Assembly (NCBI GenBank): GCA_031289625.1
Contig: JAITPB010000005.1
Coordinates: 1-20,254 of the forward strand
Source: Clostridiales bacterium
GTDB taxonomy: Bacteria; Bacillota; Clostridia; Lachnospirales; WQUN01
DNA length: 20,254 nt
Direction: 5' to 3'
In this document: positions 12,358 to 19,942 of the stretch, in pieces
How the letters are laid out: each line of letters begins with the position of its first letter
How positions within the stretch are numbered: position 1 is the first letter of the stretch
Notes under the pieces: model-generated
Seen by the model: only the letters and a program-made list of their open reading frames with translations
What the model was told of the DNA's origin: nothing
Database searches by the model: none
Program-made: the position numbers and the translations under genes

Positions 12358-13962
12358 ATGAATTTTGAGGAAATGAAATTATCCGCCGAAACACTGCGCG
12401 CGATTTCCGATATGGGCTTTGAAGAAGCCACGCCCATCCAGTCGCAGTCCATTGAAATCATTCTTTCTGGCCGTGACGTGGTCGGCCAGTCACAGACCGG
12501 TACTGGAAAAACAGCCGCTTTTGGCATTCCGCTGTTGGAAAAAATTGACATCGCAGATAGACGCCCGCAGGCTCTCATCCTTTGCCCCACACGGGAACTG
12601 GCCATCCAAATCAGCGAGGAGTTCCGCAAATTATTAAAATACCGGGAAAACATCCGGGTCATCCCCATCTACGGCGGCCAGCCTATTGAACGTCAGATTA
12701 TGGCGCTGCGTAAAGGTATGCAAGTCATTATCGGCACGCCGGGCCGCGTGATGGATCACATGAACCGCCGCACGCTGAAAATGGATTCGATCCGCTTGGC
12801 GGTTCTGGACGAGGCGGATGAAATGCTGGACATGGGGTTTCGGGACGACATTGAAACCATCCTGGCGCAAACGCCTGAACAGCGTCAGACAATACTTTTT
12901 TCCGCCACAATGCCCAAAGAGATCCTGGAGTTAACCAGGCACTATCAGCGCGATCCCGCCCATATTTTGGTCGTCCATAAGGAACTGACTTTGCCCTCTA
13001 CCGATCAGTATTATTTTGAAATTAAAGAAAAAGTAAAACTGGACGCGCTCTGCCGGATCATAGACATGGAAAACCCCAGTTTGTCTCTGGTGTTTTGCAA
13101 TACCAAAAAATTGGTGGATGAATTGTCGGAGCAGCTTCAAGGCCGCGGCTATTTTGCGGAGGGTCTGCATGGGGATTTAAAGCAAACCCAGCGGGATTTA
13201 GTTATGAAAAAATTTCGCAACCGGACGCTGGAAATCCTCGTGGCTACCGACGTCGCTGCGCGCGGTATTGATGTTGACGATATTGACATCGTTTTCAATT
13301 ACGATCTGCCGCAGGACGAAGAATATTATATTCACCGGATAGGCCGCACGGGGCGGGCCGGCAAAACCGGAAAAGCCTTTACGTTCGTGGTGGGCAAAGA
13401 AATTTACAAACTCCGCGAAATCATGAATTACGCCAAAACCAAAATTATTCGTAAAAAACTGCCCAGCCTGGGCGATATTGAAGAAACAAAAACCCGGCAT
13501 TTTGTGGATAAAATTAAAGAGGTCATTGAAGAAGGTCATCTGATCAAATACATTAACATTGTTGAGGAAATGATGACGGAGGATTATTCGGCGCTGGACA
13601 TCGCGGCGGCGCTGATGAAGTTTCATTTGTATGACGCCGATGCGGAAGAATTGGATATGGAGGCCGAACCGGTCGCCTTGGCGAGAAAAAACGCGCGGCT
13701 GCGCGATGAGGACGACAGCATGGTGCGTCTCTTCATCACGGCGGGTAAAAAAGATAAGGTGAAGCCGAAAGATATTGTCGGCGCGATAGCGGGAGAGACC
13801 GGCGTCCCTGGCCGGATCATCGGGCATATTGACATATATGAGGAATTTACTTTTGTAGACGTACCCAAAGAATACAGCAAAGTGATTATCAATGGCATGA
13901 AGAACAAAAAAATCAAAGGCAGCAAAATCCATGTTGAAAAAGCGTATGAATCCAAACGGTAA
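12358..13962 (+). CDS. deaD: DEAD-box ATP-dependent RNA helicase with DbpA-type RNA-binding domain (DeaD/CshA type)
   Basis: The product has 534 residues. It unwinds RNA duplexes, with likely roles in ribosome assembly, mRNA decay and cold adaptation. All helicase motifs are present: Q motif ATPIQ (24-28), motif I SQTGTGKT (45-52), PTRELA (77-82), TPGR (127-130), DEAD (151-154), SAT (182-184), ATDVAARGID and HRIGRTGRAG. A linker region (about 400-455) is followed by a C-terminal DbpA-type RNA-binding domain, VRLFITAGKKDKV to IHVEKA (about 460-530), which guides such helicases to structured RNA. The ATG follows AAAGGA at 7 nt. It is divergent from uppP. Whether it is orthologous to DeaD or CshA in function is not decided by sequence alone. 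Confidence 0.93.
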   Translation: MNFEEMKLSAETLRAISDMGFEEATPIQSQSIEIILSGRDVVGQSQTGTGKTAAFGIPLLEKIDIADRRPQALILCPTRELAIQISEEFRKLLKYRENIRVIPIYGGQPIERQIMALRKGMQVIIGTPGRVMDHMNRRTLKMDSIRLAVLDEADEMLDMGFRDDIETILAQTPEQRQTILFSATMPKEILELTRHYQRDPAHILVVHKELTLPSTDQYYFEIKEKVKLDALCRIIDMENPSLSLVFCNTKKLVDELSEQLQGRGYFAEGLHGDLKQTQRDLVMKKFRNRTLEILVATDVAARGIDVDDIDIVFNYDLPQDEEYYIHRIGRTGRAGKTGKAFTFVVGKEIYKLREIMNYAKTKIIRKKLPSLGDIEETKTRHFVDKIKEVIEEGHLIKYINIVEEMMTEDYSALDIAAALMKFHLYDADAEELDMEAEPVALARKNARLRDEDDSMVRLFITAGKKDKVKPKDIVGAIAGETGVPGRIIGHIDIYEEFTFVDVPKEYSKVIINGMKNKKIKGSKIHVEKAYESKR

Positions 13963-13972
13963 GCGCACAGCC

Positions 13973-14012
13973 AAAAAGCCACGCGGCAGGAATAAGAGCC
14001 GCGCGGCTTTTT
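13973..14012. terminator. Bidirectional terminator between the helicase gene and the repeat-protein gene
   Basis: AAAAAGCC (13973-13980) pairs with GGCTTTTT (14005-14012). After one A/C mismatch, CGCGGC pairs with GCCGCG inside. It ends 10 bp after the helicase stop, and the TAA of the minus-strand gene overlaps its other end, so it probably serves both. Confidence 0.85.
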
Positions 14013-14700
14013 ATGTGATTTCTTTTTTTTCGTCTGGCCGAAGCAGACGCAATAGCTGCGTTGAAGACGGCGCGTGACGTTTGGATCGTGACTGAACCGC
14101 GGAAATGGAGATGAAACCAGGCGGTTCCAAATCTGGATCAACTGCATTTCGCGTATATACCAGGCTTTCGTTCGACTGCGCAGCTTTTCTGGAGATCGTA
14201 TGGGAGAGATCCTCTTTCGGCCGAAATGTTTTTTTCATGATCGTATGGGAGAGATCCTCCTTCGGCCGAAATGTTTTTTTCATGATCGGTTCAGGGAGAG
14301 CGTCCTCTGGTTGGAAGGCCTGTTTCAAAATCAGGGCGTCTTCCGGTTGGTAGGCTTGTTGTTTCAAGATCAGAGCCTCCTCCGGTTGGCAGGCTTGTTG
14401 TTTCAAGATCATATCGGGGAGAGCCTCCTCCGGTTGACAGGCTTGTTGTTTCAAGATCGGTTCGGCGGGAGCCTCCTCTGGCTGGCACACCTTTTTCGGG
14501 AGCTTAACGGAGATCATCAGGCTGCCCTCTGTGTCTTCCAGCAAAGAGTCTCTTGAAACTTCACGTCCCTGTTTTTTATGCTTCCAGTCCTTCACCAGCC
14601 ACCAGATGTCGACTACGGCAATAAAAAAGATGGACAAAAACACAAGCAAAAGAACGACCAGGATAATATCGGTTACCATTAAAGGTACTGATGTAAACAT
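14011..14700 (-). CDS. Unrecognised single-pass membrane protein with cytoplasmic-type Gln/Pro/Glu repeats
   Basis: The product has 229 residues and matches no family I know. Residues about 9-36 form a hydrophobic helix (ILVVLLLVFLSIFFIAVV) followed at once by WLVKDWKHKKQGR. By the positive-inside rule, the long C-terminal part should be in the cytoplasm. Residues about 70-170 are seven imperfect repeats of 12-16 residues, of the form CQPEEALPDMILKQQA, YQPEDALILKQA and FRPKEDLSHTIMKKT. The tail is basic (SRSKRHAPSS, LRRPDEKK-like). The ATG has AAGG 7 nt upstream and lies 2 bp after the stop of the preceding gene, so the two are one transcription unit. The repeats could be a protein-binding scaffold; this is speculation. 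Confidence 0.7.
   Translation of the reverse strand: MFTSVPLMVTDIILVVLLLVFLSIFFIAVVDIWWLVKDWKHKKQGREVSRDSLLEDTEGSLMISVKLPKKVCQPEEAPAEPILKQQACQPEEALPDMILKQQACQPEEALILKQQAYQPEDALILKQAFQPEDALPEPIMKKTFRPKEDLSHTIMKKTFRPKEDLSHTISRKAAQSNESLVYTRNAVDPDLEPPGFISISAVQSRSKRHAPSSTQLLRLLRPDEKKEIT
14194..14283 (-). repeat. Tandem 45-bp duplication inside the repeat-protein gene
   Basis: Two copies beginning at 14194 and 14239, 45 bp apart, are nearly identical (starting GATCGTATGGGAGAGATCCT, with a T/C difference just after) and encode the two consecutive units FRPKEDLSHTI. Less similar units of 36-48 bp continue to about 14490. Confidence 0.85.
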
Positions 14701-14702
14701 AA

Positions 14703-15986
14703 TCAGACCTTCTTTCCTAAGCGCATATGCCTCCAGTGATACTTTTCCACCATGGCCTTATCCGATTCCACAGCAGCCGACGGGACGTCCTCATCCGTCA
14801 TAACATCGTCCGGATCCAAATTAGGCGCCATTGTACGGAGAGGATGCGTATCATCCGGCGGTCCGAATACAGGCGACGGATCTGGATCCGCCGATGGATC
14901 TGAATCTGACGATGGATCTGGATCTGACGATGGATCTGAATCCGCCGATGGATCTGGATCCGCCGATGGGTCTGGCGTTGGTGATGGATCCGGCGTTGGT
15001 GATGGATCTGGTGTTGGCGATGGATCTGGCGTTGGTGATGGATCCGGTGTTGGCGATGGATCCGGTGTTGGCGTCATAGTCGGCGTCGGAGACAGGCGCG
15101 GCGTTGGCGTCATCGTTGGCGTTGGCGTGAAGGAAGGCGTTGGGGTCATAGTTGGCGTTGGGGTCATAGTTGGTGTTGGAGACAGCCTGGGCGTGGGTGT
15201 TGGAGATAACCTGGGTGTTGGCGTTGGAGATAACCTGGGTGTTGGTGCTGGCGACGGCTGGGGTGTGGGCGTGGATGTCGAGTGGGGCCTGGACGCAACT
15301 GCAGGCGTCGCTGTGAGTGACGGTTCGGGTGGATTCGCTGCTACTGAGTCAGAATCAGTCGGCGGCAATTCAGCGGCAGTGGTTGGCGAAGGCGTGGCAG
15401 TCGGCAGCGGCTTTGGCGTTAAAGTAGGTGATGACTTAGGCGTTACCGTAGGCGGCGGCATAGTTGGCAGTTCCGAATGTACCGCCGCCGTTTCTTCAGG
15501 GGCTGCCGTCGGCGTTGTATTTGATCCCGCTGTCTCTGTTGATAATTTTGTTGCTGCTGGTGTTTTTGTGGACGCTGGCTTTGTTGTAGATTCTTCGGTT
15601 GAATTTGATTCAGGCGTCTCTGCGGATTCTGCTGCTGCGTCCGGCGGCAGATCTGTCTCGTCAAGTTCTGAATTGAGATCGAGTGAACTGAACGGATCCT
15701 TTTTTATGGGCATTTCCTCCGATGGGGGGGCGGAATTGTCTTCCAAGGCTGGTTCAGACGCTGGCGCCTCAGTGGGATCATCTGTCGGGGCAACCACGGC
15801 GAACCCCGAAGAATTGCCGGAGGGCGTCTGTTCCGCATGGGCGCCTGGCAGCGGCAGCCGGATTGTCGGCAGCTGCAAAGATAAGTCGGGCATGTTCATT
15901 CGCATAAACTGCATCACGATGAGTATGGCTATCCCCAAGCTGATCAGCGCCACAGCAATGTCCAATCTTAATTGTTTCACATTCAT
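14703..15986 (-). CDS. Unrecognised membrane-anchored protein with long Pro/Thr/Ser/Asp-rich exterior tail
   Basis: The product has 427 residues. A basic start (MNVKQLRLD) precedes a hydrophobic helix at about 9-28 (IAVALISLGIAILIVMQF), so the remainder should face outside. From residue 50 on it is low-complexity: a Ser/Glu/Thr-rich segment, then Thr-Pro-rich runs (TPTPRLSPTP, PTMTPTP), then DPSPTP and DPSADP/DPSSDP hexads. It ends in a more ordinary stretch, VEKYHWRHMRLGKKV. Such tails often span the cell wall or carry glycans, but no LPXTG signal or known domain is present. The ATG follows AGGGGGAG by 8 nt. It is first of a two-gene unit with 14011-14700. The large open frame on the opposite strand, over these repeats, is a shadow. 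Confidence 0.75.
   Translation of the reverse strand: MNVKQLRLDIAVALISLGIAILIVMQFMRMNMPDLSLQLPTIRLPLPGAHAEQTPSGNSSGFAVVAPTDDPTEAPASEPALEDNSAPPSEEMPIKKDPFSSLDLNSELDETDLPPDAAAESAETPESNSTEESTTKPASTKTPAATKLSTETAGSNTTPTAAPEETAAVHSELPTMPPPTVTPKSSPTLTPKPLPTATPSPTTAAELPPTDSDSVAANPPEPSLTATPAVASRPHSTSTPTPQPSPAPTPRLSPTPTPRLSPTPTPRLSPTPTMTPTPTMTPTPSFTPTPTMTPTPRLSPTPTMTPTPDPSPTPDPSPTPDPSPTPDPSPTPDPSPTPDPSADPDPSADSDPSSDPDPSSDSDPSADPDPSPVFGPPDDTHPLRTMAPNLDPDDVMTDEDVPSAAVESDKAMVEKYHWRHMRLGKKV
14870..15260 (-). repeat. 18-bp minisatellite array (DPSPTP / DPSADP / RLSPTP hexads)
   Basis: Between about 14967 and 15065, GATGGATC-type 18-bp units repeat with only third-position differences and encode DPSPTP. From 14876 to 14966, related units encode Asp/Ser/Ala hexads. 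From 15066 to 15260, units of 12-24 bp encode PTMTPTP and RLSPTP. All period lengths are multiples of three, so slippage would alter protein length but keep the frame. Confidence 0.85.
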
Positions 15987-16068
15987 CCAGCTATCTCCCC
16001 CTTAGTTCTGTTTCTTTCACCTTCGATTTTTACCGCGCAGATCGCCGTTTCATTTATTCTATTTTATT

Positions 16069-16097
16069 ATTATACATGAAAATAATCAGATCGACAA
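16069..16097 (-). promoter_or_regulatory. Candidate vegetative promoter for the two repeat-protein genes
   Basis: On the minus strand, TTGTCG (16092-16097), a 17-bp spacer, then a perfect TATAAT (16069-16074). The predicted leader is about 75 nt. Directly upstream is an 8-bp inverted repeat, AGACAATG (16097-16104) and CATTGTCT (16127-16134), which might be an operator. Confidence 0.5.
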
Positions 16098-16186
16098 GAC
16101 AATGCCGCATAAATTACAAAAAAAAACATTGTCTGCGCTGCTGATCAGGCCGCCGCACTGGCGTGCGCTCATCAATCACCGCCAAG

Positions 16187-16215
16187 GCATAACGTGAAAC
16201 AAGCCGTCATATACT
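16187..16215 (+). promoter_or_regulatory. Sigma-E-like promoter of the SpoIID-domain gene
   Basis: GCATAAC (16187-16193), a 14-bp spacer, then CATATACT (16208-16215). Against KMATATT and CATACANT these match at 5 of 7 and 7 of 8 positions. The start site would be about 27 nt before the ATG. No better sigma-A promoter is visible on this strand. Confidence 0.45.
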
Positions 16216-16248
16216 TTACCGCGGCGGAAAGACTGAGGGAGGCGCGAT

Positions 16249-18927
16249 ATGAAAATTGTGTTCTTTCATATTAAACAAAGTTCTACGAAACACAGTTCCA
16301 CGAAACACAGTCCCACGAAACACAGCCCTACTATACAAAGAGCCAAACAAAATCATTTAGAGAGAGCGTTCCTTTACACGAAAGGCCGCCCATTCTTTTC
16401 TTTTTTTTCCTTGAGGCGCGTTTTGATTGCCGCCCTGATCCTTATATGTATCAGCGCCAGCGATAGCATCGGCGCGCACCGCTCCACCTTGCTCCGCCCC
16501 GCGGCCGCAGTGACGCAGGCCGTACTCCAAACGGCGGACGCGATCGATACCGCGCCAGACGCGTCAGACACGTCCGGGCCATCTGCCGCGCAGCCCATGT
16601 TCGTCTCGTCGGAAGCTTTCAGCGAATCACTGAAAGGCGCGCGCATCGGAGACAGTTTACCTGTTTCCAGAGCTATGGCGGCCAAAATGCTGGCATTGGC
16701 CTTTTTCAGCGAGAATCACATCGAATCCATGGATCGGGAAATCTCTTTTACAGATACAACCCCCGATGATTGGTTTGATAAATACATTAACGCGGTTTGG
16801 GTGCAGGGCTGTATGAAAGGCGGCGGCGATATTTTTGAGCCGAACGCGCCCCTCCTTCTGGAACAAGTGCAAGCTGTTTTAACGGCGCTGGATCCTGGGC
16901 ATAAAATCCGTCTCAAAATATCGGACGCGAACAAAAGCAAACCCGTTTCATACGCGCTGTGGACGGAGATCTATCAGAATCTGCTGCGGGCGTTACAAAT
17001 CCAAGACGTACAGATGACGGATTTTATCGTGCTGGCGGCGGCGGGCAATAACCGGCAGCTCAAAGATTGGTACATGATATCCGATATTGGGCCATACCAT
17101 CACGCTGGGCTGAATATGGATTCTTATATTGACAAGCGGATTCAGATCCTGGAAAGAGATAATGAAATCGCGGCCCTGCTGTCCGTGGCGGATACATCGC
17201 CTTGGATGGCGAATGCGTATATCGTAAGCGCCGAAGCGCATTCTGTCACGGTTTTTTCAGGCGGCGTGGAACGGACGTATGAATACGCCAAAACGCTTGC
17301 GGACGCAGCGGGAAAAATATGCGACATCCGGATACAGGGCGGCAAGGCGCTGGATGTTCAAATCATGTCTGACAATGTCAGCGGCGCTGTCATGCGTACC
17401 AGCGCAACAGAAATCGAGATCAATCAACAAGCGCTTGTCCGGAATCCGAATTTCAAAGTGTATTCCGTGGCCGATGGGCCTGTCAAATGGAAGGATATGA
17501 AAAATATCATCGTCGGTACAGACATGGCTGTTTTTGTTCTGAAAGATGGCCGGGCCTGCGCCGGTGTGATCACCAAAAACGTTTCCCCCGTTAAAATCCG
17601 CATTGCGCTTCAAACCACAGGCTTTGAGGGGTTTATACATAAAAGTGTGAAGCTGACCTGCAGCACGGCCTACACCGTGACGGCAGGCAGCAAGGAAAAA
17701 CATTTGAAAGCGGGTGAAATTTTTAACGCGGATGAGCTGGCCAGGCAGGGGAGGATGTTCGTCAAGCCGGACAAGAACGGCGGGATGATCGAAATCAAAA
17801 CCATCGCGCGCAACTGGCCCGGCGGACAAAGCCCGGCATATGCCGGCGCGGTGGAAATTGGCTTGGAGGCCGGAGGGTATTCTTTGGTGAATGAACTGCC
17901 GCTGGAGGAATATTTATACGCTGTCGTGCCGAGTGAAATGCCGGAATCCAACGGCCTGGACGCGGCTAAAGTGCAGGCGGTCACTGCCAGAAGCTATGCG
18001 TTTAACCAATTTTATGAAAACCGTTTCCATCAATATGGGGCCAATGTAGATGATTCCGTAAGCTGCCAGGTCTACAATAATATTCCGGCCAGCGACGTTT
18101 CCCGAAAGGCGGTGGACGCCACAAAGGGCCTGGTCCTGACAGATGACGGGCAGGTCATCAGCGCCAATTTTTTCTCCACCTCATCTGGGATGACGGCCAG
18201 CAGCGGAGAAGTATGGGCATCGCCCACAAAAGAATTTCCCACCGCCTCCAGCCCCTACCTGGTGTCAGCCAAACAGTACGCCGGCCCAGATTATGGCGAT
18301 TTGTCACAGGAAGAGAACGCGGCGGCTTTTCTGAAAGAAAGCGGGCTCGATAGTTTTGACAGCGGATTTTCCTGGTTCCGGTGGACGGTGGACATGAGCG
18401 CCGCTGAACTCGCGGCCTCTATTAACGCGAATTTGAAGGCGCGGTACGAAGCCGCCCCAGCCCTGATCAAAACACGGCAAGACGGGGAGGTATACCGGAG
18501 CCGGCCCATTGACTCGATTGGCGCGCTTTTGGATTTGCAGGTGACAAAACGGGGCGCCGGCGGGAACATCATGGAATTGAAGATCATTGGAGATAAAGCG
18601 GTCATCCTCGTGGAAACAGAGTACAACATCCGATACCTGCTGCGTCCGTCGCGCTATTTGAAAGACGGCAAAGCGATCACGGTGAATCGTTGTGACGGCA
18701 CATTTGTGGAGAATTATACGCTCATGCCCAGCGCGTTCTTTACCATGGATAAGGCGTTCAATCCGGACGGCGCGCTGACGGGCGTGAAATTCTACGGCGG
18801 CGGCAACGGCCATGGCGTCGGCATGAGCCAAAACGGCGTCAAGGGTATGATTGACAGTGGGTCGAGCCTGCCTGAAATCTTCACGCATTATTATCCGGGC
18901 ACAGAACTGAAAAAAATCGAAGCTTAG
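16249..18927 (+). CDS. SpoIID/LytB-domain peptidoglycan enzyme with SLH-like domain
   Basis: The product has 892 residues, far larger than SpoIID of B. subtilis (about 340). A cytoplasmic N-terminus carries four TKHSS/TKHSP-type pentads (13-27), then a membrane helix or signal anchor around 57-75 (VLIAALILICISAS). Residues about 165-215 look like one SLH repeat (FTDTTPDDWFDKYINAVW). A long middle region (about 290-530) has no clear assignment. The SpoIID/LytB domain occupies about 535-890: LEEYLYAVVPSEMPE with the likely catalytic Glu563, then KVQAVTARSYAF, SVSCQVYNN, and GHGVGMSQNGVKG near the end. SpoIID is the lytic transglycosylase cutting glycan strands during engulfment. This relative may act in sporulation or in vegetative wall turnover. 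GAGGGAGG lies 6 nt before the ATG. Confidence 0.85.
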   Translation: MKIVFFHIKQSSTKHSSTKHSPTKHSPTIQRAKQNHLERAFLYTKGRPFFSFFSLRRVLIAALILICISASDSIGAHRSTLLRPAAAVTQAVLQTADAIDTAPDASDTSGPSAAQPMFVSSEAFSESLKGARIGDSLPVSRAMAAKMLALAFFSENHIESMDREISFTDTTPDDWFDKYINAVWVQGCMKGGGDIFEPNAPLLLEQVQAVLTALDPGHKIRLKISDANKSKPVSYALWTEIYQNLLRALQIQDVQMTDFIVLAAAGNNRQLKDWYMISDIGPYHHAGLNMDSYIDKRIQILERDNEIAALLSVADTSPWMANAYIVSAEAHSVTVFSGGVERTYEYAKTLADAAGKICDIRIQGGKALDVQIMSDNVSGAVMRTSATEIEINQQALVRNPNFKVYSVADGPVKWKDMKNIIVGTDMAVFVLKDGRACAGVITKNVSPVKIRIALQTTGFEGFIHKSVKLTCSTAYTVTAGSKEKHLKAGEIFNADELARQGRMFVKPDKNGGMIEIKTIARNWPGGQSPAYAGAVEIGLEAGGYSLVNELPLEEYLYAVVPSEMPESNGLDAAKVQAVTARSYAFNQFYENRFHQYGANVDDSVSCQVYNNIPASDVSRKAVDATKGLVLTDDGQVISANFFSTSSGMTASSGEVWASPTKEFPTASSPYLVSAKQYAGPDYGDLSQEENAAAFLKESGLDSFDSGFSWFRWTVDMSAAELAASINANLKARYEAAPALIKTRQDGEVYRSRPIDSIGALLDLQVTKRGAGGNIMELKIIGDKAVILVETEYNIRYLLRPSRYLKDGKAITVNRCDGTFVENYTLMPSAFFTMDKAFNPDGALTGVKFYGGGNGHGVGMSQNGVKGMIDSGSSLPEIFTHYYPGTELKKIEA

Positions 18928-18962
18928 AAATACAAACTGCGTAAAAGTATGAATGAATACGA

Positions 18963-18999
18963 AAAGAAGGCTCTATAGACAGAGCCTTCTTTAGATTTT
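18963..18999. terminator. Bidirectional terminator between the SpoIID-like and amidase genes
   Basis: AAAGAAGGCTCT (18963-18974) pairs over 12 bp with AGAGCCTTCTTT (18981-18992) around a 6-nt loop; a further T-run follows at 18995-18999. It lies 36 bp after the SpoIID-like stop and 28 bp from the end of the convergent amidase gene. Confidence 0.85.
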
Positions 19000-19026
19000 T
19001 ATGGGCCCAATAATTTGATGCGCCAC

Positions 19027-19746
19027 TCATTCTTTTTTTAAGAGCGTGTTGAAATTAAAAAGAATCGCGGCGCATTCTTCGCGCGTGGCGGCGGCGGTTG
19101 GCCTTGTGCCATCTACGACGCCGTTCTGTTTCGCCCAGTTCCATGATTCCACGGCCCAGTTTGAGGGCGCGTTGTCATCCGCCGCTGGCGGCGTGTCCAG
19201 TTTCGCTTCCTGCGCTATGGTCAGCTGATGCAGTTTCTCTTTAAATTTTGTTTTGAGCGCCGTCCATTCCACTGGATTGTTCACATAATACAGGGGGCAG
19301 CTTTTTCCACAGACGTCATAATGACGATAAACATCTGTGTCTGGGTTGAGTTTATAGCGCAGACATATGTCCGCCACCAGTTCCACAAGGCTGTTCGTTG
19401 TTTGCTCGTTGAATTTGCCGTCCGCCCCAGGATGACAGCTTTCAATTCCAATGAAACGCGAGTTGTTCGTTTTGGACATTTCGGTCCATTCGGCGCCATA
19501 GGATTTGCCCGCGTGTGCGGCACATTCATTCTCAGGCACGCAGCGCAGAATTTCTCCGTTGAGTCCGACAATATAGTGCGCGGAAGAGTTTGCTCCCCCC
19601 GAACCGTTTTCAAACCAATTTCTGTTCGCCAGCGCGCTGGATCCTGGATTGCCCACATAGTGTACAACGGTACCCAGGGACGTCAAGGCTCTGCCGCTTC
19701 GGCCATGCGAAACTCCTGGCGTCAGCAAATAATCTTCTATTTGCAT
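19027..19746 (-). CDS. N-acetylmuramoyl-L-alanine amidase (Amidase_2 family) with partial SLH-like tail
   Basis: The product has 239 residues. The Amidase_2 domain (about 10-170) cleaves the bond between muramic acid and the stem peptide using zinc. Likely ligands are His29 in VVHYVGNPG, His142 in VYRHYDVCGK and Cys150 in SCPLYYVNN. SAHYIVGLNGEI (55-66) and FIGIESCHPG (98-107) are other family blocks. The C-terminus, WAVESWNWAKQNGVVDG to AAILFNF (about 197-235), looks like half an SLH domain, as in many clostridial prophage-type amidases. There is no signal peptide, so export may be holin-linked, non-classical or through lysis. The ATG follows AAGGGG at 5 nt. No other phage gene is visible, so it may be a domesticated lysin. 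Confidence 0.9.
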   Translation of the reverse strand: MQIEDYLLTPGVSHGRSGRALTSLGTVVHYVGNPGSSALANRNWFENGSGGANSSAHYIVGLNGEILRCVPENECAAHAGKSYGAEWTEMSKTNNSRFIGIESCHPGADGKFNEQTTNSLVELVADICLRYKLNPDTDVYRHYDVCGKSCPLYYVNNPVEWTALKTKFKEKLHQLTIAQEAKLDTPPAADDNAPSNWAVESWNWAKQNGVVDGTRPTAAATREECAAILFNFNTLLKKE

Positions 19747-19826
19747 GTATACCCCTTCTTTCTGATTTTGATTATATTTGACGATAAGCTGTTCTCTGGC
19801 TCTGTATGGGACAGCTTTAATTTCAC
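19737..19826 (-). CDS. Possible 29-codon leader peptide upstream of the amidase gene
   Basis: A GTG (19824-19826) follows a perfect AGGAGG (19837-19842 on the minus strand) by 10 nt. The frame runs 29 codons and ends at a TAG 8 bases inside the amidase gene. The peptide would be basic (KLKLSHTEPENSL, NIIKIRKKGYTCK). An ATG overlapping this GTG is followed directly by TGA, so the strong ribosome site could equally serve a start-stop pair. Neither is proven. Confidence 0.3.
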   Translation of the reverse strand: MKLKLSHTEPENSLSSNIIKIRKKGYTCK

Positions 19827-19870
19827 ATTATGTTGTCCTCCTGGCAAAGGTTCCCGCGTGGCGCATAAAG

Positions 19871-19902
19871 AAAAGAGACAGCGTGTGGCACTGTCTCTTT
19901 TT
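19871..19902. terminator. Terminator downstream of ytaF
   Basis: AAAAGAGACAG (19871-19881) pairs with CTGTCTCTTTT (19891-19901) around a 9-nt loop, with A/T-runs on both sides. It lies 41 bp past the ytaF stop and upstream of the amidase gene, so the two are probably separate transcription units. Confidence 0.8.
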
Positions 19903-19942
19903 AAGAAAATTTTTTAATTTTTTGGGGCGGCGTCCGCCGGCG

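Noticed and set aside
14752..16005. 417-codon plus-strand frame rich in Gly, Val and Asp
   Set aside because: It is the exact antisense of the Pro/Thr/Ser-rich gene; the repeats keep the opposite strand free of stops. It lacks a ribosome site and a sensible N-terminus, while the minus-strand frame has a good ribosome site and membrane anchor.
19027..19746. Prophage region implied by the amidase
   Set aside because: The amidase resembles phage lysins, but no holin, integrase, structural gene or attachment repeat is seen nearby, and both neighbours are sporulation-type genes.
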